DNA of 64,000 nucleotides from Physcomitrium patens (Eukaryota; Streptophyta; Bryopsida; Funariales; Funariaceae): contig NC_037275.1 in assembly GCF_000002425.4 (NCBI RefSeq), positions 13,317,831 through 13,381,830 of the forward strand. The letters run 5' to 3'. Under the pieces are notes generated by a model, which was given only the letters and a program-made list of their open reading frames with translations, made no database searches and was not told the DNA's origin. Each line of letters begins with the position of its first letter. Position 1 is the stretch's first letter. Positions 36,199 through 46,309 of this stretch are shown one piece after another. The translations under genes were made by a program, and so were the position numbers.

Positions 36199-38532
36199 AT
36201 CCTGATCTATTCCAAGAACGTCGAAGAACATGAAATACATGTTCGTCAAGTATTACAAAAACTTAGAGATGCAGGATTGTACGCCAAGATGGAAAAGTGT
36301 GTATTTCACACTACTCAAGTTGACTTTTTAGGATACATCATTTCAAATGATGGTCTCATGATGGATTCTAAGAAAGTCCAAACAATCGTGGATTGGAAGA
36401 TTCCAAGGACAGTAAGAGATGTTCAATGTTTCTTGGGATTTGCGAATTACTATCGGATCTTCATCAAAGATTTCTCACAAGTTGCAGCTCCACTTACACG
36501 CTTGACTAGTAAAGATAAATTTCAATGGAATCAAGAAGCGGAAGCAGCATTTGAAGCCTTGAAGACATCGTTTGTCTCTGCACCAGTCTTATATCGTGTT
36601 GACTTTTCCAAGGCATTTTTTATGGAAACAGATGCATCAGATTTTGCCTTGGGTGCAGTTTTATCACAAATGGGAACAGATGACAAACTCCATCCGATAG
36701 CTTTTCATTCAAGAAAATTCTCAGCAGCCGAGATCAATTATGAGATCCACGATAAAGAACTTCTTGCGATCGTGGATTCCTTTCAAGAATGGCGTCATTA
36801 TCTAGAAGGCGCTTCTAGTCCAGTCACTGTGTATACAGATCACAAGAACCTCGAGTATTTCATGTCAGCACGCGTGTTGAATCGTCGTCAAGCTCGTTGG
36901 AGTATGTCTTTGTCAAGATTCGAGTTCATTATCACTTATCGGCCAGGAAAACAACAAGGTTTATCTGATGCCCTATCTAGACGTTCTTATTATGCACCAA
37001 AAGAAGGAGATGCAGCTTTTGAGCAACAAAGAACGGTCCTCTTGAAACCGGAGCAATTTCATCTCCGAGCAATGAAATCAACATTCACTGTTGATTCAAC
37101 TTTTCTCAAGCAAATCCAGTCCACTATGTCCTCAGACCCTCTTGTTTATGATATCGAGAATAATTCTTCCAAGTCTCATGATCCTTCTAAGTTTGAGTTC
37201 AAGAATAATCTATTATATTTTGAAGGACGCCTATATGTTCCAGAAGGAGAAGCACGTTTACGTGTTCTTCAAGCACGTCATGACTTTCCAGCAGCAGGGC
37301 ACTTTGGATATAATAAGACTTTGGAACTCATATCAAGAGATTTTTGGTGGCCACAAATGTGGAAGTCAGTCAAAGACTTTGTACAATCATGTGATATTTG
37401 TTCAAGATCAAAAATTCCTCGTCATCGACCTTACGGACTTCTTCAGCCATTACCTATACCAGAACAACCATGGTCTTCTGTTTCTATGGATTTCATCACA
37501 GATCTTCCAAGCTCAAGATCTTATGATTCTATATTTGTGATAGTAGATCGTTTCACCAAGATGGCACATTTTGTGCCATGTACAAAATCTATCACAGGTG
37601 AAGAAACAGCTAAGCTTTTCATTGATAATATCTATCGCTATCATGGATTACCTAAAGATATCATATCGGATAGGGGAACTCAATTTGTGTCAAGATTTTG
37701 GAGGACCCTTTTCAAGATTTTAAAAGTGGACATAAAGCTATCTTCGGCTTTTCATCCTCAAACTGATGGACAAACAGAGCGCGTAAACCAAGTCTTGGAG
37801 CAATATTTAAGGTGTACTATCAACTACCAACAAGATGATTGGACAACCCTTCTGCCATTGGCAGAGTTTGCTTATAATAATACGGTACATTCTTCCATGC
37901 AACAAACATCTTTTTTTGCCAATTATGGCTATCATCCACGACTTGATACTTTTGATTTTTCAAAAGTTGATAATCCTGCAGCAGAAGATATGGCAAATCG
38001 GTTGTCAGAGTTACATGCAATAATGAAGACACAATTGAAGGAAGCTCAAGAACGACAAAAGATAAACGCAGATCTATATCGTAAGGAGCAACCACAGATC
38101 AACGTCGATGATAAGGTATGGCTACTTCGTCGCAATATCAAGACTACTCGACCTTGTGACAAGTTGGACTATCGTAGGCTTGGCCCCTTTTCTGTTTCTG
38201 AACAGATCAACCCAGTTGCATATCGGTTACATCTACCAGAGTCAATGAAGATCCATCCTGTATTCCACGTATCTCTTCTTGAACCATATAAGACAGTGGA
38301 TATACAAAGAAGAAGACAAATGCCACCGCCTCCTATAGAAGTAGATAATAATGAAGAATTTAAGGTGGAAGAGATATTAGACTCAAGGCGGCGCCGAAAT
38401 AAGCTGGAATATCTTGTTCATTGGCGCGGATATGATATTAGTGAACGCACATGGGAGCCATCCAGGAATCTAGCAAATGCATCAACTAAAGTCAAAGTTT
38501 TTCATCAACGACATCCATCAAAACCAAGATGA
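36199..38532 (+). CDS. B1 Pol remainder: RT end, RNase H, integrase, chromodomain
   Basis: The frame is open from the RT thumb (ILIYSKNVEEHE) to a TGA at 38530; the first ATG is at 36277 and gives 751 residues. Numbered from that ATG: RNase H Asp119, Glu161, Asp188, Asp231; integrase zinc finger His335, His342, Cys372, Cys375; catalytic Asp405, Asp465, Glu501; GPF module near 636; chromodomain about 694-745 with Tyr712, Trp716 and Trp726 of the aromatic cage. All expected catalytic residues are present. The RT palm with its Asp-Asp box is missing, and the frame differs from that of the protease. It has no promoter or start of its own, so it is probably not translated as it stands. Confidence 0.9.
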   Translation: MLIYSKNVEEHEIHVRQVLQKLRDAGLYAKMEKCVFHTTQVDFLGYIISNDGLMMDSKKVQTIVDWKIPRTVRDVQCFLGFANYYRIFIKDFSQVAAPLTRLTSKDKFQWNQEAEAAFEALKTSFVSAPVLYRVDFSKAFFMETDASDFALGAVLSQMGTDDKLHPIAFHSRKFSAAEINYEIHDKELLAIVDSFQEWRHYLEGASSPVTVYTDHKNLEYFMSARVLNRRQARWSMSLSRFEFIITYRPGKQQGLSDALSRRSYYAPKEGDAAFEQQRTVLLKPEQFHLRAMKSTFTVDSTFLKQIQSTMSSDPLVYDIENNSSKSHDPSKFEFKNNLLYFEGRLYVPEGEARLRVLQARHDFPAAGHFGYNKTLELISRDFWWPQMWKSVKDFVQSCDICSRSKIPRHRPYGLLQPLPIPEQPWSSVSMDFITDLPSSRSYDSIFVIVDRFTKMAHFVPCTKSITGEETAKLFIDNIYRYHGLPKDIISDRGTQFVSRFWRTLFKILKVDIKLSSAFHPQTDGQTERVNQVLEQYLRCTINYQQDDWTTLLPLAEFAYNNTVHSSMQQTSFFANYGYHPRLDTFDFSKVDNPAAEDMANRLSELHAIMKTQLKEAQERQKINADLYRKEQPQINVDDKVWLLRRNIKTTRPCDKLDYRRLGPFSVSEQINPVAYRLHLPESMKIHPVFHVSLLEPYKTVDIQRRRQMPPPPIEVDNNEEFKVEEILDSRRRRNKLEYLVHWRGYDISERTWEPSRNLANASTKVKVFHQRHPSKPR

Positions 38533-38626
38533 AAATCTCTCTTATAAAAGAGACAAGATTGAGGCAAGATAACATTCAATTTCCTATCCTTGTTTGTAAC
38601 TTCTTTGTATTTGTGACGCTAATTAG

Positions 38627-39049
38627 ATGGAGAGCCAACAACCAGCAGATTCAACTCAAGAACCTTCGTTTGCTGACCTGCCAGACGAGACATTACGATT
38701 GTCACAACCTTCAAGACGACGCAATCGATATAAAGATCTTCAAGAACGACATGTTCTTCCTCGAACAGATGGTGAGATACAACGCGTTTGGTATCACGAT
38801 TTGGGAAGGGACTCTCGATGTTTGGTGATTTTGCTAGAGGTAGGAACAACTCCTGATGGTGTTCCGAATATTCTATTCGAAGGAAGTTATGAAGGCCTCA
38901 ATAATGATCAAATAACTGGGTGGTCTTCCCGCCCTGGTATGGGACACTACCGATGGTTGAGAGGCCCTATCAATCATCTTCGAAGAGAACAGAGATCAGA
39001 GTATGTGGCGAATATAATTCGTCGCATCATAGATTTCTTCAACATATGA
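38627..39049 (+). CDS. ORF3 of B1: unknown 140-residue protein
   Basis: An intact frame, 94 bases after the pol stop, in a different frame, ending 27 bases before the polypurine tract. I recognise no domain. The N-terminus is acidic and polar (MESQQPADSTQEPSFADLPD). A basic block SQPSRRRNRYKD follows, then a hydrophobic strand LVILLEVGT, a Gly/Trp-rich middle (GWSSRPGMGHYRWLRGP) and a basic, amphipathic C-terminus (VANIIRRIIDFFNI). No signal peptide is visible. A diverged copy of the same length with the same last residues is in B5 (57374-57805), and B4 keeps the first third. It is therefore a regular part of family B. An antisense frame in the same place is also open (see findings). Confidence 0.75.
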   Translation: MESQQPADSTQEPSFADLPDETLRLSQPSRRRNRYKDLQERHVLPRTDGEIQRVWYHDLGRDSRCLVILLEVGTTPDGVPNILFEGSYEGLNNDQITGWSSRPGMGHYRWLRGPINHLRREQRSEYVANIIRRIIDFFNI

Positions 39050-39076
39050 TGACCGCTCCTCGTGGAACTCGTCTCT

Positions 39077-39090
39077 AAAAAAGGGGGTAA
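39077..39090 (+). other. Polypurine tract of B1
   Basis: AAAAAAGGGGG followed by TAA lies directly before TGTCACGG of the 3' LTR, where plus-strand synthesis is primed. B4 has AGAAGGGGGGG at the same place. Confidence 0.85.
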
Positions 39091-39642
39091 TGTCACGGCC
39101 ATAATCATGTAAGCTAATAATTACATATAGAAATAGGTAGAAGTAAGTAAAAGTAGATAAAAGTAAGTTAATTGTATAATATTTAATATAGAAGCTTCCT
39201 AGAAACTTCTTAGACGCTGCTTTGACTTCATAGGTGTCTTTAATTGACTTTTTGGATTAGAAACGTGGTCAACAAGTTGGCCATGTGCCACACATGTTGT
39301 TAGCTTGAAGATCAAGCTAACTATGTGGCCTTCACGTAGAAAAACTTGCCTTGTAAGTCAAGGCATGTATCCTACAAAGTCAACACATATTGGAGGTCCT
39401 ATAGAACGTCGCCACGTAGCCCCTAGTTAGATAGTATATATAGAGACAAGAGTGAAGGCTTCTTCACTCTTGTCAACCCCTTTCTTGCTTCTAGTCCAGG
39501 TTCAAGAGTCTTTAGTTTCTTGTCTTGTGGCAATAGCCATTCCAGTTTCCTTTTAATATACCTACTTGTTTATATTTTGACTTATTATATCGAGATAGCC
39601 TTTTGGTGTATATTTTTCCTCATCGAGTCTTTGTCCTTGACA
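39091..39642 (+). repeat. B1 3' LTR
   Basis: Same length as the 5' LTR and collinear at an offset of 5102. The six differences are scattered and all are transitions. It is followed by the CATTG duplication. Confidence 0.95.
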
Positions 39643-39647
39643 CATTG

Positions 39648-39877
39648 CTATATAGCTCTTAGTTAGATAGTATATATGGAGGCAAGAGTGAAGCCTTCTT
39701 CACTCTTATCAATGCTTTTCTAGTCTTAGTCTTCTTTCAAGACTTTCTAGTCTTCTTATTTTTGACAATAGCCATTCTAGTTAATATTACATCACCTTTT
39801 GAGTGACTTTCTAGTTCTCTTCAGTGATAAAAGAGTGTATTGAGGATTCTCTTTCTTTAAGATTTATGTCCTTGAAA
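39648..39877 (+). repeat. B4 5' LTR, second part
   Basis: It continues the B4 LTR after B1 from CTATATAGCTCTTAGTTAG, with its TATATATGGAGG region, and matches the last 230 bp of 44899-45447. The terminal CA reads AA at 39876-39877. Confidence 0.85.
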
Positions 39878-40110
39878 GTTTGACAAAAATACTAACATAT
39901 TATTTTTATCTTATTTTAGAAGTGAATGGATTACCGCACTTTTATTGTTGTATTTTGAAGGTTGCGGACTACCTACTTTTAAACAAAAAATATTGTTTCA
40001 AACACTGATCTTTTCCTTAAAGTGAGTGGATTATCCCTCTTTGTGGGATTTTTTTAGAAGTTGCAGATTATCTTACTTTAATTTAACTTTTAAATTTGTT
40101 TGAGTTGTCT

Positions 40111-41155
40111 ATGGAAGGAAAGATTATGGATGCTACTCTCAATAGAAGTGAGAATAGATTTACAACTATGGTAGATCTTCATGAGCTTGTCAACACTCTA
40201 AGAGTAGAAATCTCACATATTTTCTACGTGAATCATAGAAGTACTATGCCTATGCCTATAGAAGAAGTTCAAAGTCTATAGCAAGAAGTTGTACAGTTAA
40301 AAGAAGCAAGTAGATCGATGTCACAACCAAATCCAAGGAGTTTTACTTCTAGAAGTATGAGGGGGATAAGAGTTAGTCTACCTGAGAAGTTTGATGGAAC
40401 AAAATCAAAATTTTGAGGATTTTTGTAATAAGTCAAGTTCTATCTAAAGTTGCACCTTTTCGAATACTTTGATGGATTTATCCAAGTCGGATTCATAGGC
40501 ACACTACTATCAGGAAGTACTCTCTCTTGATTTGCACCTTTAATGGAAAAAGATTCACAACTTCTTTATGATTTTAATTCATTCCTAAAAGTATTTACGG
40601 CCACATTTGCAGAAAGTGATCAAGAACAAGTAACAAAGACCAAGATTTTATCCTTATGACAAGGATCACAATGAACCACTTTACATACTGCCAAATTCCA
40701 AAATCTCACTTGTGAAGTAGATTGGAATGATAAAGCACTTATCAATCAATTTTGATATAGATTGAAGGATAGCATCAAAGACTTGTTATTAACATTGTTG
40801 AAAGTAGAATCTTTAGAACAATTTATAAAGCCATTGCATGCGATAATTATTTATTTGAAACGCATCAAGAATAAAGACTTGGTTGGAAAGAATAAGGCAA
40901 GTAATGGCAGCAGCTCCCAAGTTTTTTGAAACATATTCATTAAAGCCGGAACCAATGCAAATTGATATGATACATTTTAAACCTCTCACAAAGTAGAAAA
41001 AGACTCGACTTTGCCAAGAGGGTTTGTATTTATATTGTGGAGAAGCTAAGCACACTGCTCAACATTGTCCAAAGAAGCAATGCAATTACAAAATGAGTAG
41101 CACAATTAGAAAAGAAGATAATGTATCAGAAAATAAGTTTCTCCAGGTACACTAG
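40111..41155 (+). pseudogene. B4 Gag
   Basis: Starts MEGKIMDATLNRSENRF at the ATG at 40111. The first 56 residues are open, with VSLPEKFDGTKSKF further on. The N-terminus is unlike that of B1 although pol is closely related. A knuckle relic appears at 41030-41075 in the LYLYCGEAKHTAQHCP pattern. Many Gln, Trp and Arg codons have become stops. Confidence 0.75.
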
Positions 41156-41160
41156 GAACC

Positions 41161-42182
41161 ATGTGGTTGGAATCATGTACAATACCTAGTAAAGGTCTTA
41201 TCCTCTCTTCAAATCCATCACCTTGTTTTATAATAGAAGTATATTTAGAACCTAATAATCTCAAAGTCTTTGCCTTATTAGATTCAGAAGCCTCAGCTTG
41301 TTTTATAGACAAAGATTTTGTCAAAAATCAAAAAATACCTTTAGTCAAGAAAGTTAAATCCGTATATGTAGAAGTCATAGATGGTCTTTCGTTATCTTTT
41401 CGAAATATTATTCATGAAACTATTCCTTTAGATGTAGCAATTAAAGATCATAACAGCATAGTAGTATTTAATGTAATAAAATCTCCTGCTAATCTGGTAT
41501 TTTAGGATTATCATGGCTTGAAAAATATAACCCTCAAATAGATTGGATTTCTTGTAACCTTAATTTTTTTGATAGTATAATCTAAGATTGCGTTAATAAA
41601 GAAGAAGTATGTAAGTCCAATACATCCAAATCTTTACTAATATGTATGAAAGCTTTCATGTATGATGCTAAAGAAGGATCATCTTTTGCTATATATGTTA
41701 CATCCATTTCTAATGGTGAAAAAATATTTAGTAATATTCCTAACCAATATCAAGAATTCCAAGACATTTTTGAAAAGAAGAGTGTAAATATTCTTTCCAA
41801 GCATCGACCTTATGGTTGTTCAATTGATCTACAAGAAAGAGCTCAACCATCATTCGGATCAATCTACAGCTTATCGTAGAATGAGTTGGCTGCATTAAAA
41901 GAGTGCATTGATGAGAATTTGGCAAAGAACTTCATACACCATTCTAAATCTCTAGTTGGGGCTCCTATCTTATTTGAGAAGAAGAAAGACGAATCTTTGC
42001 TAATGTGTGTGGATTATCAAGGATTCAATAAGTTCACCATCAAAAATGAATATCCTTTGCATGTGATTTCAAGACTTCTTGATCAATTCAATCAAGCAAA
42101 GATCTATACCAAAATAGATCTACGAGGAACATACAACTTAGTTCGTATCAAAAAAAGAGATGAATGGAAGACTGCTTTTTGA
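41161..42182 (+). pseudogene. B4 protease and RT fingers/palm
   Basis: Protease (41161-41505) reads ALLDSEASACFID, so the Gly of the catalytic DSG is Glu. The linker to RT has stops. RT restarts near 41886 with [24 protein letters not shown] and [11 protein letters not shown], which carries the first catalytic Asp. A TGA at 42181 ends the stretch. This region shows what B1 has lost. Confidence 0.8.
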
Positions 42183-43460
42183 CTAGTTATGGACATTTTG
42201 AATATAATATCATACCTTTTTTACTCATAAATGCACCAATCGCTTTCTAACATCTTATGAATGATATTTTTCATGAATTTTTAGATAATTTTGTCATTTG
42301 TTATTTAGACAACATTCTAATCTACTCTAAGAATACAAAAGAAGATGAACTTCATGTTTGTCACATGTTATAGAAACTTAGAAATGTAAAATTATATGCC
42401 AAGTTGAAAAAGTGTGTATTCCACACTATTCAAGTTGACTTTTTAGGATACATCATTTCCAACAAAGGCCTTGTGATGGATCCCAAGAAGGTTCAAACTA
42501 TCATACATTGGAAGATTCCAAGAACCATCTAAGATGTACAATGTTTTTTGGACTTTGCTAATTACTATTGAATCTTCATTAAGAATTTTTCTCAAATTAC
42601 AACTCTACTTACACGTTTGATTTGTAAAGACAAAATTGAGTGGAATAAAGAAGCAGAAGCATCATTTGATGTTTTGAAGAAGGAGTTTATTTCTGCACCA
42701 ATCTTATATTGGTTTGACTTTTCCAAAGCATTTATTATAGAAACAGATGTGTCAAATTTTACTGTAGGTGCCGTGTTGTCACAAATGGGAACAGATGACA
42801 AACTCCACCTAATAGCTTTTCATTATAAGAAATTTTCAATAGCCGAGATTAATTATGAGATCCATGACAAAGAGCTCCTTGCAATCGTGGATTCATTTTA
42901 AGAATGGCATTATTATCTAAAAGGTGCCTCAAGTCCAGTTATCATATATACAAATCATAAGAACTTCAAATACTTCATGTTAGCACATATCATGAATTAT
43001 CGGCAAGCTCGTTGGAGCATTTTTTTTGTCTAGATTCAATTTCAAGATCACTTATTGACCCAAAAAACAACAAGGTCTATCAGATGTCCTTTCTAGATGT
43101 GCTTTTTTTGCACCAAAAGAAAGAGATGCATCTTTTGATTAACAAAGATCAATTCTCTTAAAGCCCAAGCATTTTCATCTTCGAGCTATAAAATCAACAT
43201 TGACTATTGATTCAATATTTGTGAAGTAAATTCAATTAATCATGTCCTTTAATCCTCTTGTTCAGGATATCAAGAATACTCCATGTAAGTCCCATGACTC
43301 TTCAAAGTTTGAGTTTAAGAACAACCTATTATACTTTGAAAATTACCTATATTTTCTTGAAGGTAAGGTACAATTATGTGTCCTTCAAGCTCGTCATGAT
43401 TTTCCAACAATTAGACATTTTGGATACAACAAGACTTTGAAACTAATATCAAGAGATTTT
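42183..43460 (+). pseudogene. B4 RT end, RNase H and integrase start
   Basis: The catalytic box reads YLDN (near 42301-42312) instead of YLDD. RNase H at 42617-42901 has ETDVSNF, INYEIHDKELLAIVDSF and a stop at the next Gln. The Trp-rich connection has several TAG/TGA codons. Integrase starts at about 43242 (VQDIKNTPCKSHD) with NKTLKLISRDF and then TAG for Trp. Confidence 0.8.
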
Positions 43461-44646
43461 TAGTGGCCTCAAATGTGGAAGGCACTCAAAGACTTTGTAC
43501 AATCATGTGATACTTGTTCAAGATTCAAAACTCCTTGCCATCAATCTTACAGACTTTTTTAATCGTTGCCGATTCCAAAACAACCATGGTCTCTTGTTTC
43601 TATGGATTTTATCAAAGATCTTCTAGTCTCAAGTGCATACAATTTTATATTTGTAATTGTAGATTGCTTCATCAAAATGGCACATTTTGTACCATGTACA
43701 AAATCTATTTTAGGTGAAGAAAGAGTTAAGCTTTTCATTGACAATATCTATCGCTATCATGGATTATCAAAGGATATTATATTAGATAGAAGGACTCAAT
43801 TTGTATCAAGATTTTGGAGAACCCTATTCAAGATTCTAAAGATAGATATAAAGCTTTCTTTAGCTTTTCATCCTCAAACTGATAGACAAATGAAATGGGT
43901 GAATCAAGTTTTGGAGCAGTATTTGAGATGTACCATCAAATATCATCAAGATGATTGGACAACTCTTTTATCATTGGCAGAGTTTGCATATAATAATTTG
44001 GTACATTCTTCTACTCAACAAATACTTTTCTTTACTAATTATGGTTATCATTCACGTCTTGATACTTTTGATTTTTCAAAATTTGATAATCTTGCAGTGC
44101 AAGATTTACCAAATCGTTTGTCAAAGCTATATAGAACAATAAAGATATAATTGAAGGAAGCTCAAGAATGACAAAAGACCAATGCGGATGCCTATTACAA
44201 GGAGCAACCATAATATAATATGGATGACAAGGTATGGTTACTTCGTCGTAATATCAAGTCTACTTGTCTTTGTGATAAATTGGATTATAGTAGGCTGAGA
44301 CCTTTTCCTATTTGTGAACAAATCAATTCTGTTGCTTATCGATTATATCTATTGGAGTCTATAAAGATCCACTATATATTTCACGTGTCTCTTCTTCAGC
44401 CGTATAAGACAATAAATAACTTGGGAAGAAGACAAATGCCACCTCCTCTTATAAAAGTGGATAATAACCAAGAGTTTGAGGTGGAAGAAGTCTTAGACTC
44501 AAGGCGGTGCCGAAATAGGTTGAAATATCTTGTTCATTAGTGCAGATATGATATTAGTGAACGCACATGGGAGCCATGAAAGAATCTTGCAAATGCAATA
44601 AAGAAAGTTGAAGTCTTTCATCAATGACATCCATCAAAACCAAGAT
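43461..44646 (+). pseudogene. B4 integrase core and chromodomain
   Basis: Integrase 43566-44150 reads SLVSMDFIKDL (first Asp), KDIILDRRTQF (second Asp) and HPQTDRQMKWVNQ, where the catalytic Glu is Lys. The chromodomain lies in 44220-44646: EVEEVLDSRRCRNRLKYLVH, then TAG for the cage Trp, then SERTWEP. The end, HPSKPR, is the same as in B1. It is not functional. Confidence 0.85.
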
Positions 44647-44750
44647 GAAGAATAACAAACCTTTGCTATAAAAGAAACAAGATCAAAGAAAAATAACATT
44701 CTACCTTCTATCTTTCATTGTAGCTTCTGTATATTTGTGATGTTGAAGAG

Positions 44751-44865
44751 ATGGAGCACCAACAATTAGCAGATTCAACTCAAGAGCTTTCTTTTGCGGA
44801 CTTACTAGACGAGACATTGTGATTGTTATAACCTTTAAGACTACAAAATTGAGATAAAGACCACT
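44751..44865 (+). pseudogene. B4 ORF3 remnant
   Basis: MEHQQLADSTQELSFADLL and the following residues match the start of B1 ORF3, with two internal stops. The remaining two thirds are deleted: the sequence jumps at about 44858 to the bases just before the polypurine tract. The B1 sequences at the two edges share only a GA dinucleotide. Confidence 0.8.
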
Positions 44866-44898
44866 CCTCGTGGAACTCGTGTCTAGAAGGGGGGGTAA

Positions 44899-45447
44899 TA
44901 TCATGGACATATATATTTATACCAATAGTTACTTATATGATTAAGTAGAAGTAGGAAAATATAGACTAATTTCATAAAGTCTTCTAGAAAAGCTTTCTAG
45001 AAGCTTCATAGATGCGATTTTGACTTTAGATGTATTTATAGGTTAGAAACTTGGCCAACAAGCTAACCATGTATTCGTAGCTTGTGGAACAAGTTATCTC
45101 GGTGTAGTAGCTTGTGAAACAAGCTAACTATGTCGCACATACATAAATAATTTGTCTTACACATTAAGACATGTGGCTAGTAAAGTCAACACATTTTGGA
45201 GGTTCTATAGGACATTGCTACGTAGCTCTTAGTTAGATAGTATATATGGATGCAAGAGTGAAGCCTTTTTCACTCTTATCAATGCCTTTCTAGTCTTACT
45301 CTTGTTTCAAGACTTTTTAATCTTCTTGTTTTTGACAATAGCCATTCTAATTAATATTACATCACATTTTGAGTGACTTTCTAGTTCTCTTCAATGATAG
45401 AAGAGTGTATTGAGAATTCTCTTTCTTTGAGATTCATGTCCCTGACA
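44899..45447 (+). repeat. B4 3' LTR
   Basis: Starts TATCATGGACATATATA after the tract AGAAGGGGGGGTAA and ends CCCTGACA at 45447. It carries TATATATGGATG near 45240. It is the best complete reference for the B4-type LTR in the window. Confidence 0.88.
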
Positions 45448-45452
45448 CTATA

Positions 45453-46309
45453 TTAGCTATTGGTCTTCCTATTTTCTACTAGTAAATTCCATAATTTTAC
45501 ATTTTTTACTTCACCATGGTCTTTAAAAACATCCAATTAGCTTGAGAACTTTCTATGGCCTTCAAATCTTGCTTCATTTCTTCATAATGGCTCTCAAAGT
45601 GATAAAACTCATTTTTACCAAAGTATTCGAAATTGCTCTACAAATTTCTAAAAAAAATTAAAGAAATTCTAAATAAAATTTAAATTTTTTTATAATAGTT
45701 CAATAATACTAATATTAGTTTAAGGCTATAATTTCCTATCTTGATAATTTTTATAGTAATAAAATCAATTTAAATCTACTATAAATCTTACTTTCTATAT
45801 AACTAACTAAAAAGATATGAGGTTCTTTCTCATGCTTCTTCTAATTACTAATTAATATTTATAGTTTTTTTTTATAAATACTATATATAGACAAAAGTTT
45901 AATGTAAATATTGATCTTAATAAATATTCCTCAATTCTCAATGGTAAATAAAAAAAATACTAAATCAATTAAGATAATTACCTCCAAGACTTACTAAGAT
46001 TCCAATTCTACAACTAACTCTCTAATTTTCTATTTGTCTAAAGATTTCTATACTATTCATAATATATTATGGTTCTAAGTACTCTAAATGCATCTTTTTA
46101 TTCTAAAACAACTATTGAGTTGATTTGATGATTCACAAATTTTAAAAAAATTCAAGTATATATTAAGTTTGTTCATTGGGTTCTTTAGGTATAGAATGCA
46201 AACACACATTTATACATAGATGGTGGTGCATTTGAATTCTTTATAGTTGCATTATTATTGACTAGTATTTCTATTTTTTACTTGCTAGATTAGAAATGGT
46301 ATAAACTTT
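45453..46309. other. AT-rich spacer
   Basis: No coding frame or repeat identified. It lies between B4 and the second Helitron piece and may contain degraded Helitron sequence. Confidence 0.5.

Larger units (their letters stand above)
33984..39647 (+). mobile_element. Element B1: young chromodomain (Tf1/Tcn1-type) retrotransposon
   Basis: LTRs 33989-34540 and 39091-39642 (552 bp each) differ at only six positions, all transitions. The exact duplication CATTG lies at 33984-33988 and 39643-39647. The internal part encodes gag (with an assembly gap), a protease start, an RT lacking its catalytic half, complete RNase H, integrase and chromodomain, and an additional frame before the polypurine tract. 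Codon usage is less AT-decayed than in all neighbours. Autonomous movement is excluded by the RT deletion, so it moved before the deletion or was helped in trans. Confidence 0.93.
33665..45452 (+). mobile_element. Element B4: full-length chromodomain retrotransposon, host of B1
   Basis: B4 spans LTR 33670-33988 plus 39648-39877 (split by B1), internal region 39878-44898 and 3' LTR 44899-45447. Flanks TTATA (33665-33669) and CTATA (45448-45452) differ by one transition and look like its target duplication. LTR halves are roughly 90% identical by eye, so it is clearly older than B1. Domain order is gag, protease, RT, RNase H, integrase, chromodomain, ORF3 remnant, polypurine tract. Confidence 0.85.

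Noticed and set aside
38529..38828. 99-codon frame overlapping the start of ORF3
   Set aside because: It begins inside the pol stop region and has no counterpart I can see in B5, whereas the ORF3 frame matches B5 over its whole length.
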